DNA of 15,038 bases from RECG01 sp964444805 (GCA_964444805.1 CAYUIK010000095.1:1-15038), one strand, 5' to 3'. Positions 1-7,228 are shown, counted from the first letter of the stretch. Notes: generated from the letters alone by a model not told the origin. Made by a program: numbers and translations.

Positions 1-1
1 C

Positions 2-769
2 GTGCTTTATGCGCTTGATGCCATCACGGGGAAAATCGATCAACTCGTCAACCATAAAGACGATCCGATGGGTCTAGCGGCCTTTGAGAAGGCACTGATC
101 GAATCGATCGAAAAGAGACGGGTGAATCAACCGGTTTTAAAATCCTTGCAGCACATCCGGAGGCGGCTGGGCAAGGATTACGATTTTTTGGAGTTCCTTG
201 TCATGATCGATGCCAGAAAGCGTGATTTCGAACACAAGGGCTTTCAAACGCTCGACGAGCTCTACGCTTATGGCGACGACATCCATGGTGCCCGCATCGC
301 GGCGCTCGTCAAACCTTTTGTCAGGACATACGATGAAAAGACGAAACGATGCGTAGAAACGCTCGGACGAGCAATGACCATGACCAGAACGCTGCGCATG
401 ATCGGCGATGACTACCGTATGGAACGCATCTATGTTCCTAGAAACGCAATGACGAAGGCGCGCTATTTGTCCTATGAACTCAGACATGCCACCATCAACG
501 ATTCCTTTGTCAAGCTCTTTGAAGATCTCGCGAAACAGGCCGAAGCGGATTTTAACGAGGTGCTGCTTCACATCACGTGTTTTCCCAGAGCGCTCAGAAA
601 AATGATCACCTACATCGTCGTCATCGAAAAGAATCGAATCGAAGCCTGTCGAAAAGACGACTACGAAGTGTTCTATCAGAACCATGAACTCGACCGAGAA
701 ACGAGAGAAGCCATCTATCGGTCATATCTAAAACATCGAATCAGGAGGAAAGCGAAAAAGACCGCTTGA
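2..769 (+). CDS. Squalene/phytoene synthase family protein, 5' end missing, degenerate active-site motifs
   Basis: The fragment has 255 residues. Its middle fits the trans-isoprenyl head-to-head synthase fold: LYAL at residues 2-5, FLEFLVMIDARKRDF at about 62-76, DELYAYGDD at 85-93, and TRTLRMIGDDYRMERIYVP at 128-146, which lines up with the family's second motif (N-x-x-RDxxxDxxxGRxYLP). Enzymes of this family join two prenyl diphosphates to make phytoene or squalene at the membrane. The family normally has about 30-45 residues before the LYAx segment, so the gene very probably starts upstream of the window; the GTG at base 2 is just the first codon seen. The first Asp motif (usually DDxxD after LYAxCR) reads GKIDQ, and the first Asp of the second motif is Met133, although D136 and D137 remain. 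It could be a divergent enzyme or a non-catalytic relative (an NDUFAF6-like situation). The photolyase gene starts 7 nt after its stop, so the two are probably co-transcribed. The family is fairly sure; the activity is not. Confidence 0.72.
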   Translation: MLYALDAITGKIDQLVNHKDDPMGLAAFEKALIESIEKRRVNQPVLKSLQHIRRRLGKDYDFLEFLVMIDARKRDFEHKGFQTLDELYAYGDDIHGARIAALVKPFVRTYDEKTKRCVETLGRAMTMTRTLRMIGDDYRMERIYVPRNAMTKARYLSYELRHATINDSFVKLFEDLAKQAEADFNEVLLHITCFPRALRKMITYIVVIEKNRIEACRKDDYEVFYQNHELDRETREAIYRSYLKHRIRRKAKKTA

Positions 770-776
770 ATATCTT

Positions 777-2174
777 ATGAACAATAAACGGATCACGCCG
801 ATCAAAGTCAAACAGAGCGATGAAAACAAATCCTACATTCTTTATTGGATGCAGCAGGCACAACGCGTTCAATACAACCATGCGCTCGAACACGCGATTC
901 AGACCGCCAATCGAAAAGGTTTGCCGCTCGTCGTTTATTTCGGTTTGACGGATCGCTTTCCCGAGGCGAACGAAAGGCATTACGCCTTCATGCTGGAAGG
1001 ACTGAGCGAAGTCGAACGACTCTTGAAAAAACTAAAAATCGCTTTCGTTGTGAAGAAGGGGTCGCCGGAAAAGGCGATTAGACCGCTTTTAGAAAAGAGC
1101 GAAGCGCTCATCATGGATGAAGGGTATCTGACGGTTCCCAGATCATGGCGAAAAGACGTCTGCCAGTACGTCTTCGATCAGGACTTCGACATGGCTGTCG
1201 ATGTAATCGATACGGACCTTATCGTACCGGTCAAAGTCGCCTCGAACAAGGCCGAATACGGTGCTTATACGATCCGGCCGAAGATCAAGAAGATCTACCA
1301 GAATTATCGTGATTTTTCGCATCTTTCCGTCTACCGGGGGACCCGATATCAAGGGATCTCATCCGATTTCGACTTAAGCGATCCCGATCGCACGCTTGCC
1401 CAACTCGATCTTGATCGTTCGGTGAAACGCAGTATCCATTTCAAGGGCGGCTATATCGAAGCGAGCAGGCGCATCGCTCATTTTCTTGAAAACAAGGTCA
1501 ATCGCTACCAGGATAGCAACGATCCCGGACTCGATTTGACATCGAAGCTGTCGCCCTATCTGCATTTCGGTCAGATTTCGGCCCTGGACATCCTCGAACG
1601 CATCTTTTTGGCACTCGAACAGCAACACATCGATGGAGCAGGCGTCGATGGCTTCATCGAGCAATTGCTCATTCGTCGTGAACTCGCATTCAACTATGTT
1701 TACTACCATAAAGGATACGATCGTTTCGCGACGATGACGGAACCGTGGGCATACCGAACCATGGAAGAACACGAAGGCGATGCGCGTCCGACACTCTATC
1801 GCTTGAAAGAGATCGAAAGAGGCGAAACGGATGACCCCTATTTCAATGCCGCCATGAAGGAGATGAGGGAAACCGGCTACATGCACAACTACATGCGGAT
1901 GTATTGGGCCAAGAAGATCATGGAGTGGACGCAAGACTACAAGACCGCATATGAACGGATCATGATGCTCAACAACACATATTTTATCGATGGACGCGAC
2001 CCCAACAGTTATGCCGGTGTCGCCTGGTGCTTCGGGAAGCACGATCGCGCTTGGATAGAACGAGCGATTTTTGGGAAGTTGCGCTATATGAACGCGAACG
2101 GACTGAAACGGAAATTTGCGATCGACGATTATGTTTCTCGCATGGATCGCTTGCCTGAAAAGGATATGAGTTGA
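777..2174 (+). CDS. phr: Class II CPD photolyase (deoxyribodipyrimidine photo-lyase)
   Basis: The protein has 465 residues, the usual length for class II photolyases, which repair cyclobutane pyrimidine dimers with light and FAD. Class II hallmarks are YWMQQAQR at 23-30 followed by YNHALEHAI (the start of the antenna-binding Rossmann domain), FMLEGLSEVE at 71-80, TSKLSPYLHFGQIS at 255-268, RRELAFNYVYY at 300-310, a DDPYFNAAM segment at 352-360 (class II proteins usually read THDxxWNAAQ; the Asn near the flavin is kept), MHNYMRMYWAKKIMEW at 369-384 and SYAGVAWCFGKHDRAW at 411-426. The FAD-binding helical domain covers roughly 220-450. The start at ATG 777 has no close ribosome binding site: the only AGGAGG (743-748) is 28 nt upstream, inside the previous gene, and there is no in-frame start codon between them. 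Translation is therefore probably coupled to the upstream gene. The stop codon lies inside the -35 box of the feo promoter. Confidence 0.95.
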   Translation: MNNKRITPIKVKQSDENKSYILYWMQQAQRVQYNHALEHAIQTANRKGLPLVVYFGLTDRFPEANERHYAFMLEGLSEVERLLKKLKIAFVVKKGSPEKAIRPLLEKSEALIMDEGYLTVPRSWRKDVCQYVFDQDFDMAVDVIDTDLIVPVKVASNKAEYGAYTIRPKIKKIYQNYRDFSHLSVYRGTRYQGISSDFDLSDPDRTLAQLDLDRSVKRSIHFKGGYIEASRRIAHFLENKVNRYQDSNDPGLDLTSKLSPYLHFGQISALDILERIFLALEQQHIDGAGVDGFIEQLLIRRELAFNYVYYHKGYDRFATMTEPWAYRTMEEHEGDARPTLYRLKEIERGETDDPYFNAAMKEMRETGYMHNYMRMYWAKKIMEWTQDYKTAYERIMMLNNTYFIDGRDPNSYAGVAWCFGKHDRAWIERAIFGKLRYMNANGLKRKFAIDDYVSRMDRLPEKDMS

Positions 2175-2198
2175 CTTAAAGATGCATTCGTCTATAAT
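2171..2198 (+). promoter_or_regulatory. Sigma-A type promoter for feoAB
   Basis: TTGACT (2171-2176) and a perfect TATAAT (2193-2198) are separated by 16 bp. The predicted transcription start is near 2205, giving a leader of about 30 nt before feoA. The -35 box contains the photolyase stop codon TGA (2172-2174), so the two units abut with no terminator between them. I found no convincing Fur or DtxR/MntR palindrome beside it. Confidence 0.75.
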
Positions 2199-2236
2199 GA
2201 GAGTATAAACACATCAGGGAAATTGTAGGTTTAAAG

Positions 2237-2509
2237 ATGAAAAAAACACGTAAAAAGCGACCGGCAATCAAGGATGTTGTGCCGCTTTCCGAATTGATCA
2301 GGAACCAGAAGGGAAAAGTCGTTTCCCTCAATAACGACGACAAGGCGTTGCGGAGACGCTTTTTAGACATGGGAATTACCGAAGGCGTGCAGATCAAAGT
2401 CAAAAAGCTCGCACCACTCGGGGATCCCGTTGATATTGAGCTCAGAGGTTATGAACTTTGCATTCGCAAGCGTGATCTCGCGCTCATCACGGTCGAGGTC
2501 ATGTCATGA
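2237..2509 (+). CDS. feoA: Ferrous iron transport protein A
   Basis: The protein has 90 residues. FeoA is a small cytosolic SH3-like protein needed for FeoB-dependent Fe(II) uptake. From about residue 15 the protein follows the FeoA pattern: PLSELIRNQKGKVVSL, then RRRFLDMGITEGVQIKV (the family's 'L..MG...G..i.v' core), PLGDPVDIELRGYELCIRKRD and ITVEV at the end. The first 14 residues are a Lys/Arg-rich extension (KKTRKKRP). The ribosome binding site for ATG 2237 is weak (AGGG at 2216-2219 is far, GTAGG at 2225-2229 is partial). The end overlaps feoB in an ATGA arrangement (feoB start 2506, feoA stop 2507-2509), so the two are translationally coupled. Confidence 0.93.
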   Translation: MKKTRKKRPAIKDVVPLSELIRNQKGKVVSLNNDDKALRRRFLDMGITEGVQIKVKKLAPLGDPVDIELRGYELCIRKRDLALITVEVMS

Positions 2510-4488
2510 AAATTGCACTCGTAGGCAACCAGAATTCCGGAAAAACGACACTTTTCAACTTATTGACCGGAACGAATCAAAAGATCGGTAACTGGCCCGG
2601 CGTCACGATCGAAAAAAAAACCGGGATTCTTCGTGGTTCGAACCACGAGATCACGGATTTGCCGGGTATCTATTCGCTTTCTCCGTATAGTCTCGAAGAA
2701 GAAATCTCGCGCAAATATCTTTTCGATGAGGACATCGATCTCATCATCAACATCATCGATTCGACGTCGATCGAACGCAGTCTCTATTTGACGACGCAAC
2801 TCTTTGAACTCGACATTCCTGTTATTGTCGCGATGAATATGACCGATCTCGTCTTGAACAACGGGATCCGAATCGACCTCGAAATACTCGAACATGCACT
2901 CGGTACGACGCTCATACCGATTTCCGCTTTAAAGAAAACCGGGATCGTCGACCTCATTCAGGCGATCAAAGAGAAACGTTACCGAACAGCGAAGGATCAC
3001 CGCATGTTCGACCATGAGCTCGAAGCAGCGTTAACGAGAATCGAGGACGAGCTCGAGGGCGAACATAAACGCTTCATCGCCGTTAATCTCGTCGAGGAAG
3101 ACATGCGTTTCGTATCCTACCGAACACCCACGATTGACGCGATCGTCAACGAGATCAAAGAACATTATATGCGCGACATGGAACAGATCATTGCCGATGA
3201 ACGCTATCGTTACATCGAATTCATTCGGGATGATGCGATCAAAGTGACCCATCAGAACCGAACGATGACGGATCGGTTGGATACGATTTTCCTCAACCGC
3301 GTGTTCGCGATACCGATTTTTATGGTGATCATGTTCATGGTCTACTATCTCGCCGCCGGACCCATCGGGGGCTGGACAGTCGGTTTGGTCGAGGTTGTCT
3401 TCGAATCTTTCAGTGACAGGATGACCGTCTTTCTGCAAAACGTCGGGGCCTCCCCGTGGTCGACGAGTCTCGTCGTCGACGGGATGATTGCCGGTGTCGG
3501 CGCCGTCCTCGGTTTCGTGCCACAACTCATGATCCTCTTTCTTCTGATCTCGTTGCTTGAAACGAGTGGTTACATGTCTCGGATCAGTTTTTTCTTGGAC
3601 AAACTCTTCCAAAGAGTCGGTTTGTCCGGTAAATCGCTCATTCCTTTCATTATCGGTAGTGGTTGTAGCGTACCGGCGATCATGTCGGCTAGAACGATCT
3701 CCGATGAAAAAGAAAAAAAGATGACGATCATGTTGACGCCGTTCATTCCGTGTAGCGCCAAACTCCCGATCATCACGCTTTTCGCGGGTTATTTCTTTCA
3801 GAACCGTTCCGGTTTGATCAGTGCGTCGCTCTACTTCATGTCGATCGCGATCATTTTGGTTTCCGCATTCATTTTGAAAAAGGTCTATTTCAAAGGGCGG
3901 ACATCGAGCTATATTTCGGAACTCCCGAAATACAAACTACCCAGTATGAGATACGTGACATACGACGTATCCGGTAAGACGCTCGCGTTTATCAAAAATG
4001 CCGGATCAATCATTTTGTTGGCTTCGATCATCATCTGGTTTCTCATTTCGTTTTCCTGGAATTTGACCTATGGCGTCGACACCGAAGCGAGCATGCTCGC
4101 TTCGATCGGTAACGCGATTTCCTTCATTTTCTATCCGATGCTCGGCGAGATGAGTTGGGGGGCGAGCGTCTCGGCCATTCAGGGGTTGATCGCCAAGGAA
4201 CAAGTCATTTCCTCGATGGCGATCATCGCCGGATTTTCCGAGCAATCCTCGGATAGCCTGTTGATCTTCGGAAGTGAGACTTTCGCCTTTTTCACCCCGG
4301 CGTCCGCTTACGCATTCATGGCTTTCAATCTATTTAGCGCACCTTGTTTTGGGGCGATCGCCGCCATGCGCAAAGAACTCGGATCGACGAAAGAGATGCT
4401 CGCGGCCGTACTCTATCAGACGGGTTTGGCTTGGACGATCGCGGTTTTGATCTTTCAGATCGGATCGCTATTCGAAGGAGTGATCTAG
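2506..4488 (+). CDS. feoB: Ferrous iron transporter FeoB (GTPase-membrane permease)
   Basis: The protein has 660 residues and imports Fe(II) across the cytoplasmic membrane. The N-terminal G domain is complete: G1 GNQNSGKT at 7-14, the switch region NWPGVTIEKK at 29-38 with T34 as G2, G3 DLPG at 51-54, G4 NMTD at 111-114 and G5 ISALKKTG at 139-146. A helical GDP-dissociation-inhibitor-like segment follows to about residue 260. The membrane part has two Gate-type repeats, with the conserved VLGFVPQLMILF, GSGCSVPAIMSARTI and PCSAKLPIITLFAG segments in the first half. The last membrane helix ends almost at the C terminus, so the protein is slightly shorter than the 700+ residues of many FeoB proteins and has no long cytosolic tail. 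The downstream small gene has its ribosome binding site inside the last codons of feoB. Confidence 0.97.
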   Translation: MKIALVGNQNSGKTTLFNLLTGTNQKIGNWPGVTIEKKTGILRGSNHEITDLPGIYSLSPYSLEEEISRKYLFDEDIDLIINIIDSTSIERSLYLTTQLFELDIPVIVAMNMTDLVLNNGIRIDLEILEHALGTTLIPISALKKTGIVDLIQAIKEKRYRTAKDHRMFDHELEAALTRIEDELEGEHKRFIAVNLVEEDMRFVSYRTPTIDAIVNEIKEHYMRDMEQIIADERYRYIEFIRDDAIKVTHQNRTMTDRLDTIFLNRVFAIPIFMVIMFMVYYLAAGPIGGWTVGLVEVVFESFSDRMTVFLQNVGASPWSTSLVVDGMIAGVGAVLGFVPQLMILFLLISLLETSGYMSRISFFLDKLFQRVGLSGKSLIPFIIGSGCSVPAIMSARTISDEKEKKMTIMLTPFIPCSAKLPIITLFAGYFFQNRSGLISASLYFMSIAIILVSAFILKKVYFKGRTSSYISELPKYKLPSMRYVTYDVSGKTLAFIKNAGSIILLASIIIWFLISFSWNLTYGVDTEASMLASIGNAISFIFYPMLGEMSWGASVSAIQGLIAKEQVISSMAIIAGFSEQSSDSLLIFGSETFAFFTPASAYAFMAFNLFSAPCFGAIAAMRKELGSTKEMLAAVLYQTGLAWTIAVLIFQIGSLFEGVI

Positions 4489-4653
4489 ATGACATGCGCC
4501 GATATCGTCATACTCGTTATCGTTTCTGCCATCGTCATCAGCGTCCTTTACGCCAGGTTCAAGGCCAAGGACAGTCCGTGCAAGGGGTGTGCCTACGCCA
4601 AGCATTGCACGGATGGGTGTTCGATTGTTTCAAACAAAAAGGACCGAAAATAA
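4489..4653 (+). CDS. FeoB-associated Cys-rich membrane protein, 54 residues
   Basis: ATG 4489 directly follows the feoB stop (TAG 4486-4488). It has a very good ribosome binding site, AAGGAG at 4475-4480, with an 8-nt spacer. The product has one hydrophobic helix (about residues 4-22, rich in Ile and Val), then a Cys cluster C31-x2-C34-x5-C40-x3-C44 and a Lys-rich tail. The layout (short, one N-terminal helix, SPCxGCxxxxxC cluster, gene right after feoB) fits the FeoB-associated Cys-rich membrane protein family of Gram-positive bacteria, which is thought to assist FeoB, perhaps by handling Fe(II) or an iron-sulfur group; the exact role is not established. The stop TAA sits in the loop of the terminator hairpin, and the last six or so codons are encoded by its left arm. 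Confidence 0.85.
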   Translation: MTCADIVILVIVSAIVISVLYARFKAKDSPCKGCAYAKHCTDGCSIVSNKKDRK

Positions 4654-4668
4654 GGTCCTTTTTGTTTG
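4631..4668. terminator. Bidirectional terminator between convergent units
   Basis: A perfect 15-bp inverted repeat: CAAACAAAAAGGACC (4631-4645) and GGTCCTTTTTGTTTG (4654-4668) around an 8-nt loop. The GGACC/GGTCC core is flanked by A and T runs, so each strand reads a GC stem followed by a T tract. It terminates the feo unit on the + strand and the DUF1295 operon on the - strand. The + strand gene stops in the loop (4651-4653), and the - strand gene stops at 4669-4671, right beside the other arm. Confidence 0.92.
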
Positions 4669-5457
4669 TCATTTTTTGGGTGGTCGCGGGAAGAAAACGC
4701 TCGTCTTTTGGGCGTAAGCCTGAAAGACTTCGTTGTCCTTGTACTTCTTTTCGAGTAGAGGAATGCCGGATACGAAGAGGAGCAAATACGTGATCAGGCC
4801 GGGTCCGACGATACCGAAGAAGGCGATCGGTTCGAGGGATGCGATCGAAATGACGAAGATTCCCCACCACATCATCGTTTCACCGAAATAATTGGGGTGT
4901 CTCGTATAGGCCCATAGGCCGGATTGCAGAATTTTTCCTTTGTTTTCCGGATTTTTCTTGAAGTCCTTGAGTTGTTTGTCGCCAAGCGCTTCGAAATAAA
5001 AGCCAACGAACCAAAGGAGGACGCCGATGACGTAGATGATGGTGGGCACGGGTCCGATTAGCCTGGAGTCGACCATGAAGACGAGTTGAATCGGTAGAGA
5101 AATGATGAAGAGCAGGATGCCTTGCAGCATGAAAACGTAGAGGAAGGATTTTAAGGGAATGTTCGTTTTCCATTTTTCCTTCATCTGGACGTAACGATAG
5201 TCTTCCGGTTTGTTCCAGTTGCGAAGACCGAGATAGAAGAAGAGTCTAGATCCCCAGATCAACACGAGTGCGGTAATCATCAGGTTCGCCAAGGTGAGAG
5301 CTTCTTTGGTCGTGATCAGACTCGTGATCGCGACGACCATGAAGCCGAGGCCCCAGGCGATGTCGGCGAGTCCGTTGTTTTTCTTGACCTGGGCAATGAA
5401 AAACCAGATCGTAAAGTAAACGAAGAGTACGACGACATTAGTTAAGAGTACTTCCAT
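4669..5457 (-). CDS. DUF1295 domain membrane protein (steroid 5-alpha-reductase-like fold)
   Basis: The protein has 262 residues from the chosen start. It is an integral membrane protein with about six or seven hydrophobic segments (roughly 3-23, 33-50, 54-77, 103-127, 137-157, 195-210 and 213-235). The C-terminal half carries GLWAYTRHPNYFGETMMWWG at 180-199 and a closing PLLEKKYK...YAQKTSVFFP pattern, the signature of DUF1295 and related NADPH-dependent steroid reductase / isoprenylcysteine methyltransferase-like proteins. The substrate is unknown; a lipid or isoprenoid reduction is plausible from the fold and the neighbours. I chose ATG 5457: AGAAAGG lies 9 nt upstream. An alternative in-frame ATG at 5466 has that AAAGG touching it, too close to serve. 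The start lies inside the end of the DAK2-DegV gene (20-nt overlap), implying translational coupling. It is the last gene of the operon. Confidence 0.88.
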   Translation of the reverse strand: MEVLLTNVVVLFVYFTIWFFIAQVKKNNGLADIAWGLGFMVVAITSLITTKEALTLANLMITALVLIWGSRLFFYLGLRNWNKPEDYRYVQMKEKWKTNIPLKSFLYVFMLQGILLFIISLPIQLVFMVDSRLIGPVPTIIYVIGVLLWFVGFYFEALGDKQLKDFKKNPENKGKILQSGLWAYTRHPNYFGETMMWWGIFVISIASLEPIAFFGIVGPGLITYLLLFVSGIPLLEKKYKDNEVFQAYAQKTSVFFPRPPKK

Positions 5458-7228
5458 CTTTATCATCCTTTCTGATATAGGCGATGGCGACGGTACCGAT
5501 ACCCGCGCTCATCGCGACGATCGTCGAGATGTCCATGATGTATGTCGGTTCTTTACCGATGATCTCGGTGTATGTTTTCGTGTAGGCATCGGCACGGTCC
5601 TTGGCATTGGCGTGAACGATCGCATAGGATTCGATCCCGTACATATCCTGAATCTGGCGGACGTGATTTTCAATGATCTTATTGCTTTTCCTGATGCTGA
5701 GAGACTTGTCGAAGATGATGCCGTTGCCCTCGTCATCGATCGAGATGACGGGTTTCAAGTTAAGGATTTTTCCGATTAGGCCCGTTACCTTTTTGACACG
5801 TCCGGAACGGACCATGTATTTCAAGGTTTGGACGCTAACTAGGATCTTGGCACGGTTGCGCATCGCTTCAATGGTCGCTACGATCTCATCGATCGACTTG
5901 TCCTGACTGATGAGTTTGGCGGTTTCAAGGGCGAGCAATCCTTCGGCTCCCGAGTTCTGTTTGCTGTCGATGATCCGGATGTCCTGGTTCGGGAAAGATT
6001 TTGCTGCGGTCACGAACGATTGGTACGTCCCACTCATTTTGCCGGAAACGGTCAAGACGATGATCTTATCGTAATAACTCGTCAGGAAAGAAAAGTAGTT
6101 TTCCAGATTTTTCGGGTTCGGTTGGCTCGAAGTCGGATAGACTTTGAGCGAATCCATCATCTCATAGAAACGTGCGCTTTGAATGGTCAGTTTGTCGTAG
6201 TAATTCGAGTCGTTGATCATGAGGTTCAAAGGGTACATGTTGACCTGGTATTGATCGATGAAGGACTGCGGAAGATCGGCGATCGAGTCGGTAACGAGAG
6301 CGATCTTGTATTTGCGGTTGTTGACGATGTCGACCTGTCTGTGCATGTCATCGACCTTTTGTTCGGCGAGGTGCCCGTGTTGATCGAGGTAAGCAAAGAC
6401 GTGATCGGGATGGTTGGTATGGATGTGCACGCGAAGCGTACGTTCATTCCCGGTAATGACGAGGGAGTCCCCGTATTTCGCCAAATCCTTTCGGATGGTT
6501 CCCGTGTCGATCGTGTCGCTCTTGATCAAGGCTTCCGTACAATAGCGCGTTTCGGACTCCTCGAGATGATCGATTTTCGGTAATTCGACCTGATCGTCGA
6601 TGACATAGTTTTTCGCTTTTTCACCCTTTAGAGCACGAACGAATCCGTCCAGAAAATGGACGAAACCCTTCGCACCGGCGTCAACCACCTTGTTCTGTTT
6701 GAGAACCGCGAGTTTTTCGGTTGTTTTTGCCAATTCGATGAGGGCGAAATCATAGGCTTTCGAGAGTAGGTCCGCCATGCTTGAAGCCGCTTTGTGCAAG
6801 CGTTCGAGGGCGGATGCCCAGGCACGCATGAGCGTGATGATCGTACCTTCAACCGGTTTTGCGATCGCCCGGTATGCGTTGTTTGCTGCTTCGATCGCGA
6901 TCTTGATGAAATCTTCGACGGTAAGCTTGTCCGTACGGATGCGCACGGCAAAGCCGTTGATGTATTCGGCGAAAATGAGACCGGAATTGCCGCGGGCACC
7001 TGTGATCGCGGCATCGGCGATCGATTGCATCGTGTCTTCGACGGTATCGCCTAGTCGCGAATTTTCAATGATCGAAGACATCATCGATGCGAGATTCGTC
7101 CCCGTATCACCGTCGGCGACCGGGAAGACGTTGATGGCATTTAAATTGTTTTTTTCGCGAATCACGGATTGCGCACCAAGAATAAAGGAATTGTAGAGCG
7201 TTTCATTGGTTAGTGTCAGTTCATACAT
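5438..7228 (-). CDS. DAK2-DegV fusion protein (fatty acid kinase FakA-like plus FakB-like domains)
   Basis: The protein has 596 residues from ATG 7228. The N-terminal DAK2/DhaL kinase domain (about 5-205) has NVFPVADGDTGTN at 33-45 with Mg-binding Asp39 and Asp41, GARGNSG at 77-83 and VVDAGAKGF at 181-189. A middle FakA-type domain (about 225-300) holds YCTEALI, LVITGNERTLRVHIHT and the conserved spacing to DDMHRQ. The C-terminal DegV/EDD lipid-binding domain (about 307-585) has TDSIADLP at 313-320, TSSQP at 366-370, SGKMSGTYQS at 395-404 and VRSGRV. FakA phosphorylates fatty acids presented by a separate FakB (DegV) protein for entry into phospholipid; here both modules sit in one chain. The FakB HxGPG motif reads SAGIG (Ser574 where His is expected). 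The start is ATG 7228, with GAGGTG 8 nt upstream; an upstream in-frame GTG (7237) is part of that ribosome binding site. The gene begins about 10 nt after the DUF2177 stop. Confidence 0.9.
   Translation of the reverse strand: MYELTLTNETLYNSFILGAQSVIREKNNLNAINVFPVADGDTGTNLASMMSSIIENSRLGDTVEDTMQSIADAAITGARGNSGLIFAEYINGFAVRIRTDKLTVEDFIKIAIEAANNAYRAIAKPVEGTIITLMRAWASALERLHKAASSMADLLSKAYDFALIELAKTTEKLAVLKQNKVVDAGAKGFVHFLDGFVRALKGEKAKNYVIDDQVELPKIDHLEESETRYCTEALIKSDTIDTGTIRKDLAKYGDSLVITGNERTLRVHIHTNHPDHVFAYLDQHGHLAEQKVDDMHRQVDIVNNRKYKIALVTDSIADLPQSFIDQYQVNMYPLNLMINDSNYYDKLTIQSARFYEMMDSLKVYPTSSQPNPKNLENYFSFLTSYYDKIIVLTVSGKMSGTYQSFVTAAKSFPNQDIRIIDSKQNSGAEGLLALETAKLISQDKSIDEIVATIEAMRNRAKILVSVQTLKYMVRSGRVKKVTGLIGKILNLKPVISIDDEGNGIIFDKSLSIRKSNKIIENHVRQIQDMYGIESYAIVHANAKDRADAYTKTYTEIIGKEPTYIMDISTIVAMSAGIGTVAIAYIRKDDKDGSTLN

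Noticed and set aside
2191..2236. Possible Fur or DtxR/MntR operator upstream of feoA
   Set aside because: TATAATGAGAGTATAA has only loose symmetry and the GTAGGTTTA half-site has no partner; neither reaches a believable match.
3031..3612. Long antisense open frame inside feoB (193 codons), and similar ones at 1374-2042 and 11130-11816
   Set aside because: They mirror well-supported genes, have no ribosome binding sites or motifs, and arise from the codon bias of the sense strand.
4344..4793. 149-codon + strand frame crossing the end of feoB
   Set aside because: It overlaps feoB, the Cys-rich gene and the opposing DUF1295 gene and runs through the terminator; its composition is that of a shifted frame.
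5457..5466. Upstream ATG (5466) as the start of the DUF1295 gene
   Set aside because: The AAAGG directly touches this ATG, leaving no spacer; the ATG at 5457 has a normal 9-nt spacing.
6020..6583. 187-codon + strand frame inside the DAK2-DegV gene
   Set aside because: Antisense shadow of a gene with clear kinase and DegV motifs.
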